From Microcoleus sp. bin48.metabat.b7b8b9.023 (lineage in GTDB: Bacteria; Cyanobacteriota; Cyanobacteriia; Cyanobacteriales; Microcoleaceae), in NCBI RefSeq assembly GCF_013299185.1, contig NZ_JAAFKG010000016.1, forward strand, positions 53,289-117,288: 64,000 nucleotides of DNA, in the 5' to 3' direction. Under the pieces are notes generated by a model. It worked only from the letters and a program-made list of their open reading frames with translations. It made no database searches and was not told the origin of the DNA. Positions 57,186-64,000 of this stretch are shown one piece after another (the first letter of the stretch is position 1; each line of letters begins with the position of its first letter). Both the position numbers and the translations under genes were made by a program.

Positions 57186-57512
57186 TTAGTTAGTGGAGAG
57201 AATTTTGCTATTAAAAGCATCCCGGGTAGGAAAGATCTCGAAAACTCGATCCATGCTGGTGAGTTCAAATAAAATGCGGATTTGCTCGTTGATAGAACAG
57301 ACGACTAATTGACTCCCAGCGGCCCGGACTGTTTTGAGCGCCAATACTAAAGCGCCCAAACCAGAACTATCCATAAAAGTCACATCTTGGAAGTCTATCA
57401 ATACCACATCGGCTCCCGCTTCCACTAGGTCGCTAATCTCTTGGCGGAATTGACTTGCCTTGGTGCCGTCTAAAATGCCAGAGGGCTGAATAATTTTAAC
57501 TACAGGACTCAT
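57186..57512 (-). CDS. STAS-domain anti-sigma factor antagonist
   Basis: A 108-residue single STAS domain of the RsbV/SpoIIAA class. SGILDGTKASQFRQEISDLV (about 11-30), VVLIDFQDVTFMDSSGLGAL with the phosphorylatable Ser in DSSGLG (about 52-57), and LVVCSINEQIRILFELTSMD (about 71-90). Unphosphorylated STAS would bind the RsbW-like kinase (53334) and release its client; the SpoIIE phosphatase (54378) resets it. The IscB transposon lies between it and the phosphatase gene, immediately past this stop codon. Confidence 0.93.
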   Translation of the reverse strand: MSPVVKIIQPSGILDGTKASQFRQEISDLVEAGADVVLIDFQDVTFMDSSGLGALVLALKTVRAAGSQLVVCSINEQIRILFELTSMDRVFEIFPTRDAFNSKILSTN

Positions 57513-57743
57513 ATTTTGCGATGGGAATGTCAGAATTGCTAGCCAGACTAGGCTAAGTATAGCTGCGAGATGGACTCCGATCCAAATAAGAGAAAGGGAA
57601 AATCAGAGAACGGGAGAATATTGTTGAGTGCAAGAGATGGCGCTCTTTGCGGATGGGAACGCTGATGGGACTCGCAGCGCTGTACCACCGCGAGCGAATT
57701 GTGAGATGGGGAAAATTTTTGTTCTGCTGAATGCAGAATGGCA

Positions 57744-58400
57744 TCAAACTAAGCTAACTTTGGCACGGTAGAGGAGTTTATCGCCTTGTGTATAGCCTGT
57801 GTAGCGGACTTTGACGGGTTCTCCGGCCTGGGCTGTTCCTTCGATGAGCTGGTGCTGTTGCGGGTTGTAGGGAATCTCTGCTCCGACAGGGGCGATCGCC
57901 TCTATGCCCCAATGCTGCAATAACTGCTCGACGGGGCGCAGCAACGGCAGCAGTTTCTGGGCCCGCAAGTTATGATTTTCCTGAGCTTTGCTCGCAGCAG
58001 TCGGCCACTGCAACATCCAAGATTCTAAAATTTGCACGCTCGATAGCTGGAATTCCTGCATCAAAGATTCTCGCTGCTGTGCGATCGCAACTTGGAGGCG
58101 CTGATATTCTTGTTCTAAGGCTGTGGGTGGTGCCTTTTCTAGGGCTGTGGGTGGTGCTTTTTCTAACTCTACAAAGTCTGGCGCCAAGGTTGCGAGCAGT
58201 TCAGTTAAGGAAATTTGCAAAGCTTGACTGATTTTGAGCAGGATGTCGGCTCGGGTTTTCAAAGCTAAGCCGCGACGCAGGCGGATGACCTGAATTTCGG
58301 GAACTCCTGCTTTTTGGCTGAGTTCTCGATCGCTCGAAATCCCGGCCTGTTGCATCAGCCGTTGCAGTTGAGGAGCATAATCTGGAATATTAGCTGCCAC
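57744..58400 (-). CDS. HTH domain protein with GrpE-like C-terminal domain
   Basis: A 218-residue protein. Residues about 8-65 are an XRE-type helix-turn-helix (LQRLMQQAGISSDRELSQKA, VIRLRRGLALKTRADILLKI). A short duplicated linker (EKAPPTALEKAPPTALE, about 78-94) leads to a coiled-coil (about 95-130). The C-terminal half (LLPLLRPVEQLLQHWGIEAI, APVGAEIPYNPQQHQLIEGT, VRYTGYTQGDKLLYRAKV) resembles the beta-wing domain of the nucleotide exchange factor GrpE (PxxHEA-type and KGY..xGxVLRPA-type blocks). A DNA-binding head on a co-chaperone-like body is a cyanobacterial oddity; role unknown. Confidence 0.7.
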   Translation of the reverse strand: MAANIPDYAPQLQRLMQQAGISSDRELSQKAGVPEIQVIRLRRGLALKTRADILLKISQALQISLTELLATLAPDFVELEKAPPTALEKAPPTALEQEYQRLQVAIAQQRESLMQEFQLSSVQILESWMLQWPTAASKAQENHNLRAQKLLPLLRPVEQLLQHWGIEAIAPVGAEIPYNPQQHQLIEGTAQAGEPVKVRYTGYTQGDKLLYRAKVSLV

Positions 58401-58496
58401 GAAAATTCATCCAAATCAATAAATGGACATATTCTCGATCGTAAACTGTCACGAGCCTTAAGGAAATACATCTTTGGGGCGGGTGAGCAGCAACTG

Positions 58497-58564
58497 CCCA
58501 CAACAGAAGTGGCACAGGCATGGAGCCTGTGGCGGGCAAGATGCCCACCCCACAACAGAAGTGG
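58497..58564. repeat. CCACAACAGAAGTGGC direct and palindromic repeat
   Basis: CCACAACAGAAGTGGC appears at about 58497 and again at about 58550, with the hairpin CAGGCATGGAGCCTG and GGGCAAGATGCCC between. A dispersed cyanobacterial type of repeat that abuts the dps stop codon. Confidence 0.65.
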
Positions 58565-59113
58565 CTATTTGACGGCAACTTTCTGGGCGACGGCTGTTGC
58601 AGTTGTCGCAGAACCTTGCAAATGTGCTTCTAGGAACCACAAACGCTTGTCAATTGCCCGGGAGATTTCGGTGTACAAGTCGGCTGTATCGGCGTCGCCG
58701 AGTTCTGATGCTTTATCGATCGCAACTCGTAGATGTTGGGCGTAGGGTGCGTAGCGATCGGCTAAAGCAGTGACGTATTCCTTACCATCTAGAATGTCGA
58801 AAGGAAATTCTGGCAGGATCGAATCTGCGGCTGCTGTGCGGGCTGTTCCGACAGCTAAACCGCCCAAAGCAGTGACTCGTTCGGCAACCGTATCGACGTA
58901 TTCTTCCAGTTCTCCCGCCATTTCGTCAAACAGTAAGTGCAACTGGTAGAAATCCATGCCTTTGACGTTCCAGTGAGCTTGCTTGACTTGAGTTTTTAAG
59001 TCCAGAGTAGTTGCTAGCGTGGCGTTGAGCAGCGCGACTATTTGAGAGCGGGTGGCGGCTGACATATCGATGCGCGTCGGGTAAAGGTGTTGTTTGTGGT
59101 TGTTGGTTGTCAT
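58565..59113 (-). CDS. dps: Dps-family DNA-protecting ferritin
   Basis: A 182-residue Dps/miniferritin. LNATLATTLDLKTQVKQAHW (about 29-48) with His of the dinuclear ferroxidase site, NVKGMDFYQLHLLFDEMAGE (His and Asp/Glu ligands, about 49-68), and EYVDTVAERVTALGGLAVGT. Dps 12-mers store iron and shield DNA from peroxide. It is transcribed leftward and separated from sulfiredoxin by 111 bp, so the two peroxide-related genes may share a promoter. The upstream gap holds TTTTGACAGTTTTGGCAG-type short repeats. Confidence 0.93.
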   Translation of the reverse strand: MTTNNHKQHLYPTRIDMSAATRSQIVALLNATLATTLDLKTQVKQAHWNVKGMDFYQLHLLFDEMAGELEEYVDTVAERVTALGGLAVGTARTAAADSILPEFPFDILDGKEYVTALADRYAPYAQHLRVAIDKASELGDADTADLYTEISRAIDKRLWFLEAHLQGSATTATAVAQKVAVK

Positions 59114-59224
59114 AGGTTTTTAGGTTGTGGGTAGTGATTGTCGATCGAATTTCTGAGACTGTTTTGACAGTTTTGGCAGTTTTGACAGTTTTGGGCGATC
59201 GAATATTTGCTTCTCGTGAATTGG

Positions 59225-59485
59225 TCAGGCTAGGTGCATCTGCAACACAGCACGGGGAGCTCGGCGGATTTTGCACGGGATAGTTTCTAAACCGAGACGC
59301 TGGCAAGCTTCATACCGGTGGCAGCCAGAAAATCCGTAATACTGGCCATCTACTTCTAGCACGTCGATGGGTTCGTTTAAACCTACCTCGCGGATGGATT
59401 CCATGAGGGCGGCTACTTTAGTTTGGTCGTTGACTCGGGGCAAGGGGCGGCGAATCTGGTTGAGGGGTATGGCTTCGATCCTCAT
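59225..59485 (-). CDS. srx: Sulfiredoxin
   Basis: An 86-residue ParB/sulfiredoxin-fold protein. MRIEAIPLNQIRRPLPRVND, then YYGFSGCHRYEACQRLGLET with the catalytic Cys in G-C-H-R (about 54-57), which marks sulfiredoxin rather than ParB. Sulfiredoxin reduces cysteine sulfinic acid in 2-Cys peroxiredoxin using ATP. Length and motif agree with cyanobacterial Srx. Likely coexpressed with dps. Confidence 0.9.
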   Translation of the reverse strand: MRIEAIPLNQIRRPLPRVNDQTKVAALMESIREVGLNEPIDVLEVDGQYYGFSGCHRYEACQRLGLETIPCKIRRAPRAVLQMHLA

Positions 59486-59700
59486 GGTGGGTATCTTTTT
59501 TGCTTCTTGTTAAATCATACTCGTAATGACTTCGACTTGGCAAGCAAAATGTCGGGAAATTTTGAGATTGGGAGAACGGGGGCGTGCGATCGACCGTTAG
59601 CTTTAGTGTGGGGGAATGGAGGGCGATCGAATGCGGGTGGGAGAATCAGCATTAAAAATTCCTTCCCATCACCTGGGTAGCTCAATTCATTGTCCGTGTA

Positions 59701-59729
59701 TTGACGTTTGAATTCCCTAAAGTTATAAT
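59701..59729 (+). promoter_or_regulatory. Consensus sigma-70 type promoter
   Basis: -35 TTGACG (59701-59706), a 17-bp spacer, and -10 TATAAT (59724-59729), the best match to consensus I noticed in the window. Transcription would start near 59735. Confidence 0.7.
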
Positions 59730-59734
59730 TTTAT

Positions 59735-59826
59735 GAGGCAAAGCCTAGGGGTAGTCGTTACGACTGCCGCATCATAACCGCTGAAAAATAACCGCTGAAA
59801 AGGCGGTTTTAGCGTTTTTTTAGACA
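59735..59826 (+). ncRNA. Candidate small regulatory RNA
   Basis: About 90 nt downstream of the consensus promoter. It can fold into GGTAGTCG TTA CGACTGCC, followed by a 14-nt direct repeat (ATAACCGCTGAAAA twice) and a final stem AACCGC TGAAAAG GCGGTT followed by TTAGCGTTTTTTT, a terminator-like end. No protein frame. I do not recognise it as a named cyanobacterial RNA. Confidence 0.55.
59795..59826 (+). terminator. Rho-independent-like terminator
   Basis: A AACCGC...GCGGTT stem with a TGAAAAG loop, then TTAGCG and seven T residues. Confidence 0.6.
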
Positions 59827-60277
59827 GCGGATTTCATTGCCATGTAATGGTAGGTCTTGAGGAATCTTTCAGCAATTTTTGAAGTCCACTAGAAGACTAT
59901 TAATGATAGCTTCGTAGCTCTAACCATACCATTTAATTAATGAAAATTATAAAGCAAATTGCACAGAATTTAAAGCAAGCCATCTCAGACAGAGATCAAA
60001 AGCTAGCTTTAGACTTGTTTCGAGCGGGATTACAACAAAGTGAGGCGGATTTTGTAGATCAACTACGAAAATTTGGTGTACTTCGATGCTCAAACTATGA
60101 TTTCCAATCTCAGATACTTAATTCTTTGATAAATGAAACTGGGAAAATAAACATCAGCCAGGATAGCCAAGTTTACTTTGAATCTATAAAATCGCTTCTT
60201 TCCATCTCAAGAAATATTCAAACCTTATTTAAGGTTTTACTTAAAGAGGTTGATTATCTTGAGATAAAAAGTTACCT

Positions 60278-60360
60278 AGTTGCAGTTGATTCATTGTTCT
60301 GGCCACTTTATGATCTTCAAGCAGTTGATTCATTGTTCTGGCCACTTGATGGTCTTCAAC
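60278..60360 (+). repeat. 39-bp tandem duplication in coding sequence
   Basis: GCAGTTGATTCATTGTTCTG GCCACTT appears twice in frame (AVDSLFWPLYDLQ / AVDSLFWPLDGLQ). Confidence 0.85.
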
Positions 60361-61433
60361 AAGACCACGTTAATCGCTACTCTGTATGTAAGGAAGAGCT
60401 AGCTTCAGCCTTTTCTTTATATCTTTATCATAGCCATGACAAAAAGGTTATAGATAAATCAAATATTAATAAAGTCAATGAAAAACGCTTAAACGATGAA
60501 TATTACCTTACCAAATTAGAGGATTTTAACAAATTAATTTTTTTTAAAGAGTCTGAAGTGCTTGTAGATAGTTTTGGTTATACAGTTACACAAAATGATG
60601 CAAAAATTATTATAAAAGCACCTGACCCAAAGTTTGAGATGAGCCGTTGTCTCGGCTACATAAGACAATCAATGCAAGAGATTGCTAACTCGTTTGATTC
60701 TTTGTCCGAATTATCAGAAATAACAGAAAGATACCCCTCTATATTGGAATTTTCAAAGGCGTATTATCAAAAGTTTAAAGACTCTACATTTAAGATTATA
60801 GACAGTCCTTTAAAACGAATTGTCATGCAATTTAACCCTCAAAATTTAAGTAAATTTTTGGACACTAACAGTCTTTTTTTGGAAGAGGATATGATTCTCA
60901 AACAACTTGAAACTAATTTATTTATTGACTATGAAAAAGTAAATGAAATCCCAGTTTCCCAAAGCTTATCATTATTCGACATCATTAAAGTACAACGGTT
61001 ATTTGCATTTATGTTATTCGTTCTTACGGAGTATATAGACTCTAACAATCTCTTTAAGTCTAAGTTATTTTGGCGATCTATGCCTGTTTTACAAGCCAAT
61101 GAACTCAAAGATTTATTGGCTAGTTTTTTGGGAGAACAAAAGGCAAAAGAAATTTTTGAGTTATTTACTTGGAGATTAGAAAGCAAGAATATATTTGATT
61201 TACAAACATACCCATTTATTAATGTTGAAGATTGGATACTTTTACCTCTGGGAATTTTAACTAACTCTGAGCTTTGTAGAAACGTTCTTCAATCAACTGG
61301 TTTTAGATTTGATTCAAAATCATCTGAAGATCCAATTGTTCTGGAGATGGAGAGATGCTTAAAACCAGTATCATCAATATTTGAAACCAATTTAAAATAT
61401 TCTTTTAAGGGCATTGAAGGCGACGTAGATGTC

Positions 61434-61437
61434 TTAG
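61434..61437. repeat. TTAG target duplication, left
   Basis: Fits the YTAR target of IS701-family elements; repeated at 62799-62802. Confidence 0.75.
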
Positions 61438-61514
61438 CGGGACTTAAACATAAAATACGGTAAAAATAGGTTATAATGGTTACAGAGCAAGCATCTAAGG
61501 TTAAAAAATGACCG

Positions 61515-62078
61515 ATGAAAGAGACAACCCCCGCTGCGATGCCCCCCTGCTTCGATAGATGGTGTCAAAGATTTGACGATATTTTTGGTCATCTTGCCCA
61601 AAAACGAGAGTTTAGGAACTATTTAGGGGGATTATTGGGAGAAAGTGAACGAAAAAACCTGTCGCAGATGGCAGAAAATGCTGTGGGAGTAACTTATCAC
61701 AAATTACATCATTTTTTAACAACAGCGCCTTGGTCATTCAATGAACTCAATCAACGTCGTTTAGACGTAATGAATCAATGTAATCAAACCAAGATTAGTC
61801 GAGGATTTAGCCTGATAATAGATGATTCAGGTCACCGAAAAAGTGGTAATTTTACCGACGCTGTAGGCAGACAATACATCGGACAAATCGGAAAAACTGA
61901 TAATGGGGTAGTAGTAGTTACCAGTCATCTATATGATGGTAAGAAGAGCCTGCCATTAGATATTGAATTGTATAAAAAAGCCGACTCATTACCCTCCGGA
62001 AAAGATGATCCAGACTTCAAGAAAAAGCCAGAAATAGCCATAAATTTAATCGACAAGACCTGCTTCGAGAGGCTATAA
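61515..62078 (+). pseudogene. IS701 transposase, N-terminal part
   Basis: A 187-codon frame: FDRWCQRFDDIFGHLAQKRE, NAVGVTYHKLHHFLTTAPWS and FSLIIDDSGHRKSG (first DDE Asp), PLDIELYKKADSLPSGKDDP. It ends prematurely after LIDKTCFERL; the continuing protein (RGYKPGIVLMDSGYGNN) is in frame +1, so a single-base indel near 62060 splits the gene. Confidence 0.85.
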
Positions 62079-62091
62079 ACCAGGAATAGTC

Positions 62092-62781
62092 TTGATGGAT
62101 TCAGGGTATGGTAATAACACCAGTTTTTTACAAGAATTAGAAAACCGCAAATTAAAATATATCGGAGGACTTGCCAAGAATCGCAAAGTAATAATTCAAA
62201 AAACAGTAGATGAAACAGAAGAGATTCGAGTAGATAATTTAGCTAAATCCTTACCTGTAGAGGCTTTCACAAAAATTCAACTGTCTTTAGAACGACCGAG
62301 AACAGTATGGGTAGCAATTCAATTCGTCGAATTATCAAAATGCACGGGTAAGAAAGTAATGGCTATCGTCATGAATGCAGAAACTTTCGATACCGCCACT
62401 GAAATAGATTATTTGATGAGTAATGCTGACTCGTCAATAGCGACAGAGGAGTGGATAGTAAAAACTTATTCAGAAAGAAATTGGGTTGAAGTTTTCTATC
62501 GGGAAGCCAAGGGATGGTTGGGATTAAATGAATATCAAGTCAGGGATGAAACCAGCCTGAAAAGACATTTCATTCTGGTATTTTGTGCCTACACTTTCAT
62601 TCTCTGGCATAGGTTAACAGGAGGATTAAGACGCCAATGGGCAAACAAACCTTTAAATACTTTTACTCAGGCACTCGAAGCATTTCGGACAGCCATATCT
62701 TTTAGGTTCGTAAAATGGTTGAACCAAAATTTCGACGTATTCTCCGCTTATAAAGCCAGTTTAGGCTTTGTTTGGGCTTAA
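62092..62781 (+). pseudogene. IS701 transposase, C-terminal part
   Basis: A 229-codon frame: MDSGYGNNTSFLQELENR (second DDE Asp; the natural text begins upstream at GYKPGIVLM), WIVKTYSERNWVEVFYREAK with the catalytic Glu, GWLGLNEYQVRDETSLKRHF, and ILWHRLTGGLRRQW near the end. Unless frameshifting occurs, no active transposase is made. Confidence 0.85.
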
Positions 62782-62798
62782 AATTTGTTTAAGTCCCG

Positions 62799-62802
62799 TT
62801 AG
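62799..62802. repeat. TTAG target duplication, right
   Basis: Second copy of the 61434-61437 duplication. Confidence 0.75.
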
Positions 62803-63386
62803 CTGTTGTAGATAATTGCCTATTTATATTTGAATGCAAAAACTCATTGCATCCTTGTAATATGTTTGAATTGAGAACCACTTATGATTGCATTCAGAAA
62901 GCCGCAATTCAATTGACTCGCTTCCAAAATTTATGGCAGCAAGAAGCTTTCAGAAAGTATTTAGCAACAAAGATTAAAACACACAATCATTTGCCATCAC
63001 AATTATGTTCATGTATTGTCATGGGAAATCGAATGTTTTCAGGTTTACGTGAACAAGGGCATAGCGTCAGACCAATCCGGGAGCTTTGTTACATCATCTC
63101 TAAAGGAGAAATTCTACTTAATTCATATGATATTTATGACCAAGATGCAGGTAAGAAGAGCATTATCAAATTTAAACTATGGAAGGAAGACCAATTAAAG
63201 GCAGAAGATTTATTGGGTTATATTCAAGAAGATTCTCTTCATAAGTGCTATTTCAATTCTCTGATCAGAATTGAGCAAACAATTAAACTGAAGAACAAAT
63301 CTCTAGTTCAAGAGTCGTATGCTTTTAGTCATGAGAGGTTTCTTGAGCAGTTAGTAGATAACTTTAGATTTACCGAGAATCTGTAG
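62803..63386 (+). pseudogene. C-terminal part of the interrupted PD-(D/E)XK protein
   Basis: Joined to the N-terminal part through TTAG, the frame reads GDVDVLA-VVDNCLFIFECKNS, giving the nuclease core D...E-C-K (Asp497, Glu510, Lys512). The rest (QLTRFQNLWQQEAFRKYLAT, IRELCYIISKGEILLNSYDI, FSHERFLEQLVDNFRFTENL) is helical. A TTG at 62847 could allow a shorter product, but the natural gene clearly begins far upstream. Confidence 0.82.
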
Positions 63387-63619
63387 GGCTTTCATAGGTA
63401 TCCTCAGAGTATTACACCAAGCTGTTTTTAGCTTGTTTTTATCTCTAACCTCGCCCTAACTTGATCGTGAACACTAACATTTTCTATTGAGTTAGGCAAA
63501 ATTTGGTGATTAGCCTGACTTTCTTGCGTCTCACTCTGGAATTCGGGCAATAAGCAGCGCCCTAAAACAAGCTCGATCGCCAATTCACAAAAAATGGCCG
63601 CATCTGCTACGGAATCATC

Positions 63620-63780
63620 TCAACTCAATCCAGCAATAATATTGACACTCATAGCCAAAATAGCGGTGTTAAAAAAGAACGACAGCACGCTGTGAAAAAG
63701 CACGAGAAATCTCATGGAACGAGAAGTGGTCTGCACGTCTGCAACTTGGCAAGTCATCCCAATCCCAAAGGAGAAATATA
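63620..63780 (-). pseudogene. DUF1345 membrane protein, C-terminal fragment
   Basis: Minus-strand residues YDFLYFSFGIGMTCQVADVQ, TTSRSMRFLVLFHSVLSFFF and NTAILAMSVNIIAGLS are the C-terminal end of a DUF1345 membrane protein. Its 5' part is missing because an IS66-type element begins within about 30 bp of 63790. Frame upstream of about 63785 is IS sequence read backwards. Confidence 0.7.
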
Positions 63781-63839
63781 AAAAATCGTAATTGCTCAAC
63801 CCCCTTGACAAGAAGACAAGATAGACATTAGATAAAGGA

Positions 63840-64000
63840 ATGGAAAAACTCCCCGACCTAAAACAACTATCGAACGAGGCAAAAGAAGCCTTGATAGTAG
63901 AGCTATGGGAGAAAATCCAAAAACTCAGTGCAATATTAGCCACCTACGAACCAAAACCAGAGCCAGAGCCATCTCCTAAAAAAACGAGCAAAAATTCTAG
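63840..64000 (+). CDS. IS66-family transposase, start only (cut by window end)
   Basis: ATG at 63840 after GATAAAGGA. The 53 residues visible, MEKLPDLKQLSNEAKEALIV with WEKIQKLSAILATYE and KPEPEPSPKKTSKNS, match the leader helix and Asn/Ser motif of IS66 TnpC-type transposases. The 3' part lies outside the window. Confidence 0.75.
   Translation, partial: MEKLPDLKQLSNEAKEALIVELWEKIQKLSAILATYEPKPEPEPSPKKTSKNS

Larger units (their letters stand above)
59486..59939. other. Intergenic interval with a small RNA candidate
   Basis: About 450 bp. Between 59701 and about 59826 it holds a consensus promoter, structured sequence and a terminator-like end (separate entries). No protein gene is seen. Confidence 0.6.
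59940..61463 (+). pseudogene. N-terminal part of a PD-(D/E)XK protein, cut by IS701
   Basis: A 507-codon frame, AT-rich compared with its neighbours. The protein is mostly helical and unrecognised until its end, where it reads KYSFKGIEGDVDVLA and then runs into the insertion sequence for eight codons (GLKHKIR and stop). GDVDVLA (Asp495, Asp497) is a typical PD-(D/E)XK beta-strand block. Joined to the C-terminal part at 62803 it makes an intact 693-residue frame. A 39-bp tandem duplication (AVDSLFWPL twice, about 60278-60360) lies inside. The base composition suggests horizontal transfer; a nuclease of a defence-type system is an inference. Confidence 0.8.
61438..62798 (+). mobile_element. IS701-family insertion sequence
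   Basis: A 1361-bp element with terminal inverted repeats CGGGACTTAAACA / TGTTTAAGTCCCG and a TTAG target duplication. It interrupts the reading frame that resumes at 62803. The transposase frame is split by a one-base shift. Confidence 0.88.

Noticed and set aside
63620..63943. Whole 107-codon minus frame as a gene
   Set aside because: Its first half is the antisense of an IS66 transposase start; only the last half is a genuine gene remnant.

Overview
The window is about 64 kb of chromosome from a cyanobacterium, most likely a filamentous Oscillatoriales-type organism (Microcoleus/Oscillatoria/Phormidium-like; this placement is inference). The evidence is the very frequent HIP1 octamer GCGATCGC, a photosystem I gene (psaD), a glutamyl-tRNA synthetase carrying the cyanobacterial CAAD membrane domain, several cyanobacterial families (DUF1350, DUF3120, COP23, Uma2, PEP-CTERM proteins, DICT-type sensor kinases), and heptamer tandem repeats. 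There is no rRNA; one tRNA (Asp, GTC) is present.

Layout. 0-9 kb: a small membrane protein, a DICT/GAF histidine kinase, and an opposed giant Ser/Thr kinase-ATPase-histidine kinase, followed by a 1 kb gene-free gap. 9.7-20 kb: a peptidoglycan-binding protein, psaD, a tandem GNAT protein next to trpE, a PhzF protein, a hydrolase and homoserine dehydrogenase. This part is rich in palindromic repeats, including five tandem 79-bp hairpin units, and an intact IS4-family element sits inside one of these repeats. 20-34 kb: gltX-CAAD, a Ser/Thr kinase, a COP23 lipoprotein with a double-trypsin/TPR lipoprotein, a DCC thiol protein, a Uma2 protein, tRNA-Asp, an esterase-like protein and a RecB-like/DnaQ-like nuclease. 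33.5-45.3 kb: a cysteine/cystine C-S lyase-like enzyme, a P-loop ATPase plus TPR protein operon, a ferrochelatase-like protein with a His-rich tail, DUF3120, a retropepsin-like protease, a hydrolase, a DnaJ/Asn-Thr-Gln-repeat/pentapeptide protein and panD. 45.4-50.9 kb: MITE-rich DNA (two families, one copy nested), a PEP-CTERM protein and gamma-glutamyltransferase. 50.9-59.5 kb: a glycosyltransferase, DUF1350, a partner-switching set (RsbW-like kinase, REC-SpoIIE phosphatase, STAS protein), an HTH/GrpE-like protein, Dps and sulfiredoxin.

The most distinctive part is 55.5-64 kb. An IscB (Cas9-ancestor) transposon with its upstream omega RNA (HEARO) sits between the phosphatase and STAS genes. 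Its single reading frame is full length but carries two in-frame stops, each explained by one C-to-T change. Further on, an unrecognised AT-rich gene is cut by an IS701-family element. Removing the element and one TTAG duplication restores a 693-residue frame and rebuilds a PD-(D/E)XK nuclease motif across the junction. Between sulfiredoxin and this gene lies a strong candidate small RNA with a consensus promoter and a terminator-like end. The window ends inside an IS66-type element that has truncated a DUF1345 membrane gene.

Working together: RsbW, SpoIIE and STAS form one stress-signalling switch. Dps and sulfiredoxin are oxidative-stress proteins beside it. COP23 and the trypsin/TPR protein look like one envelope module, and the ATPase and TPR protein look like a two-gene signalling or defence module.
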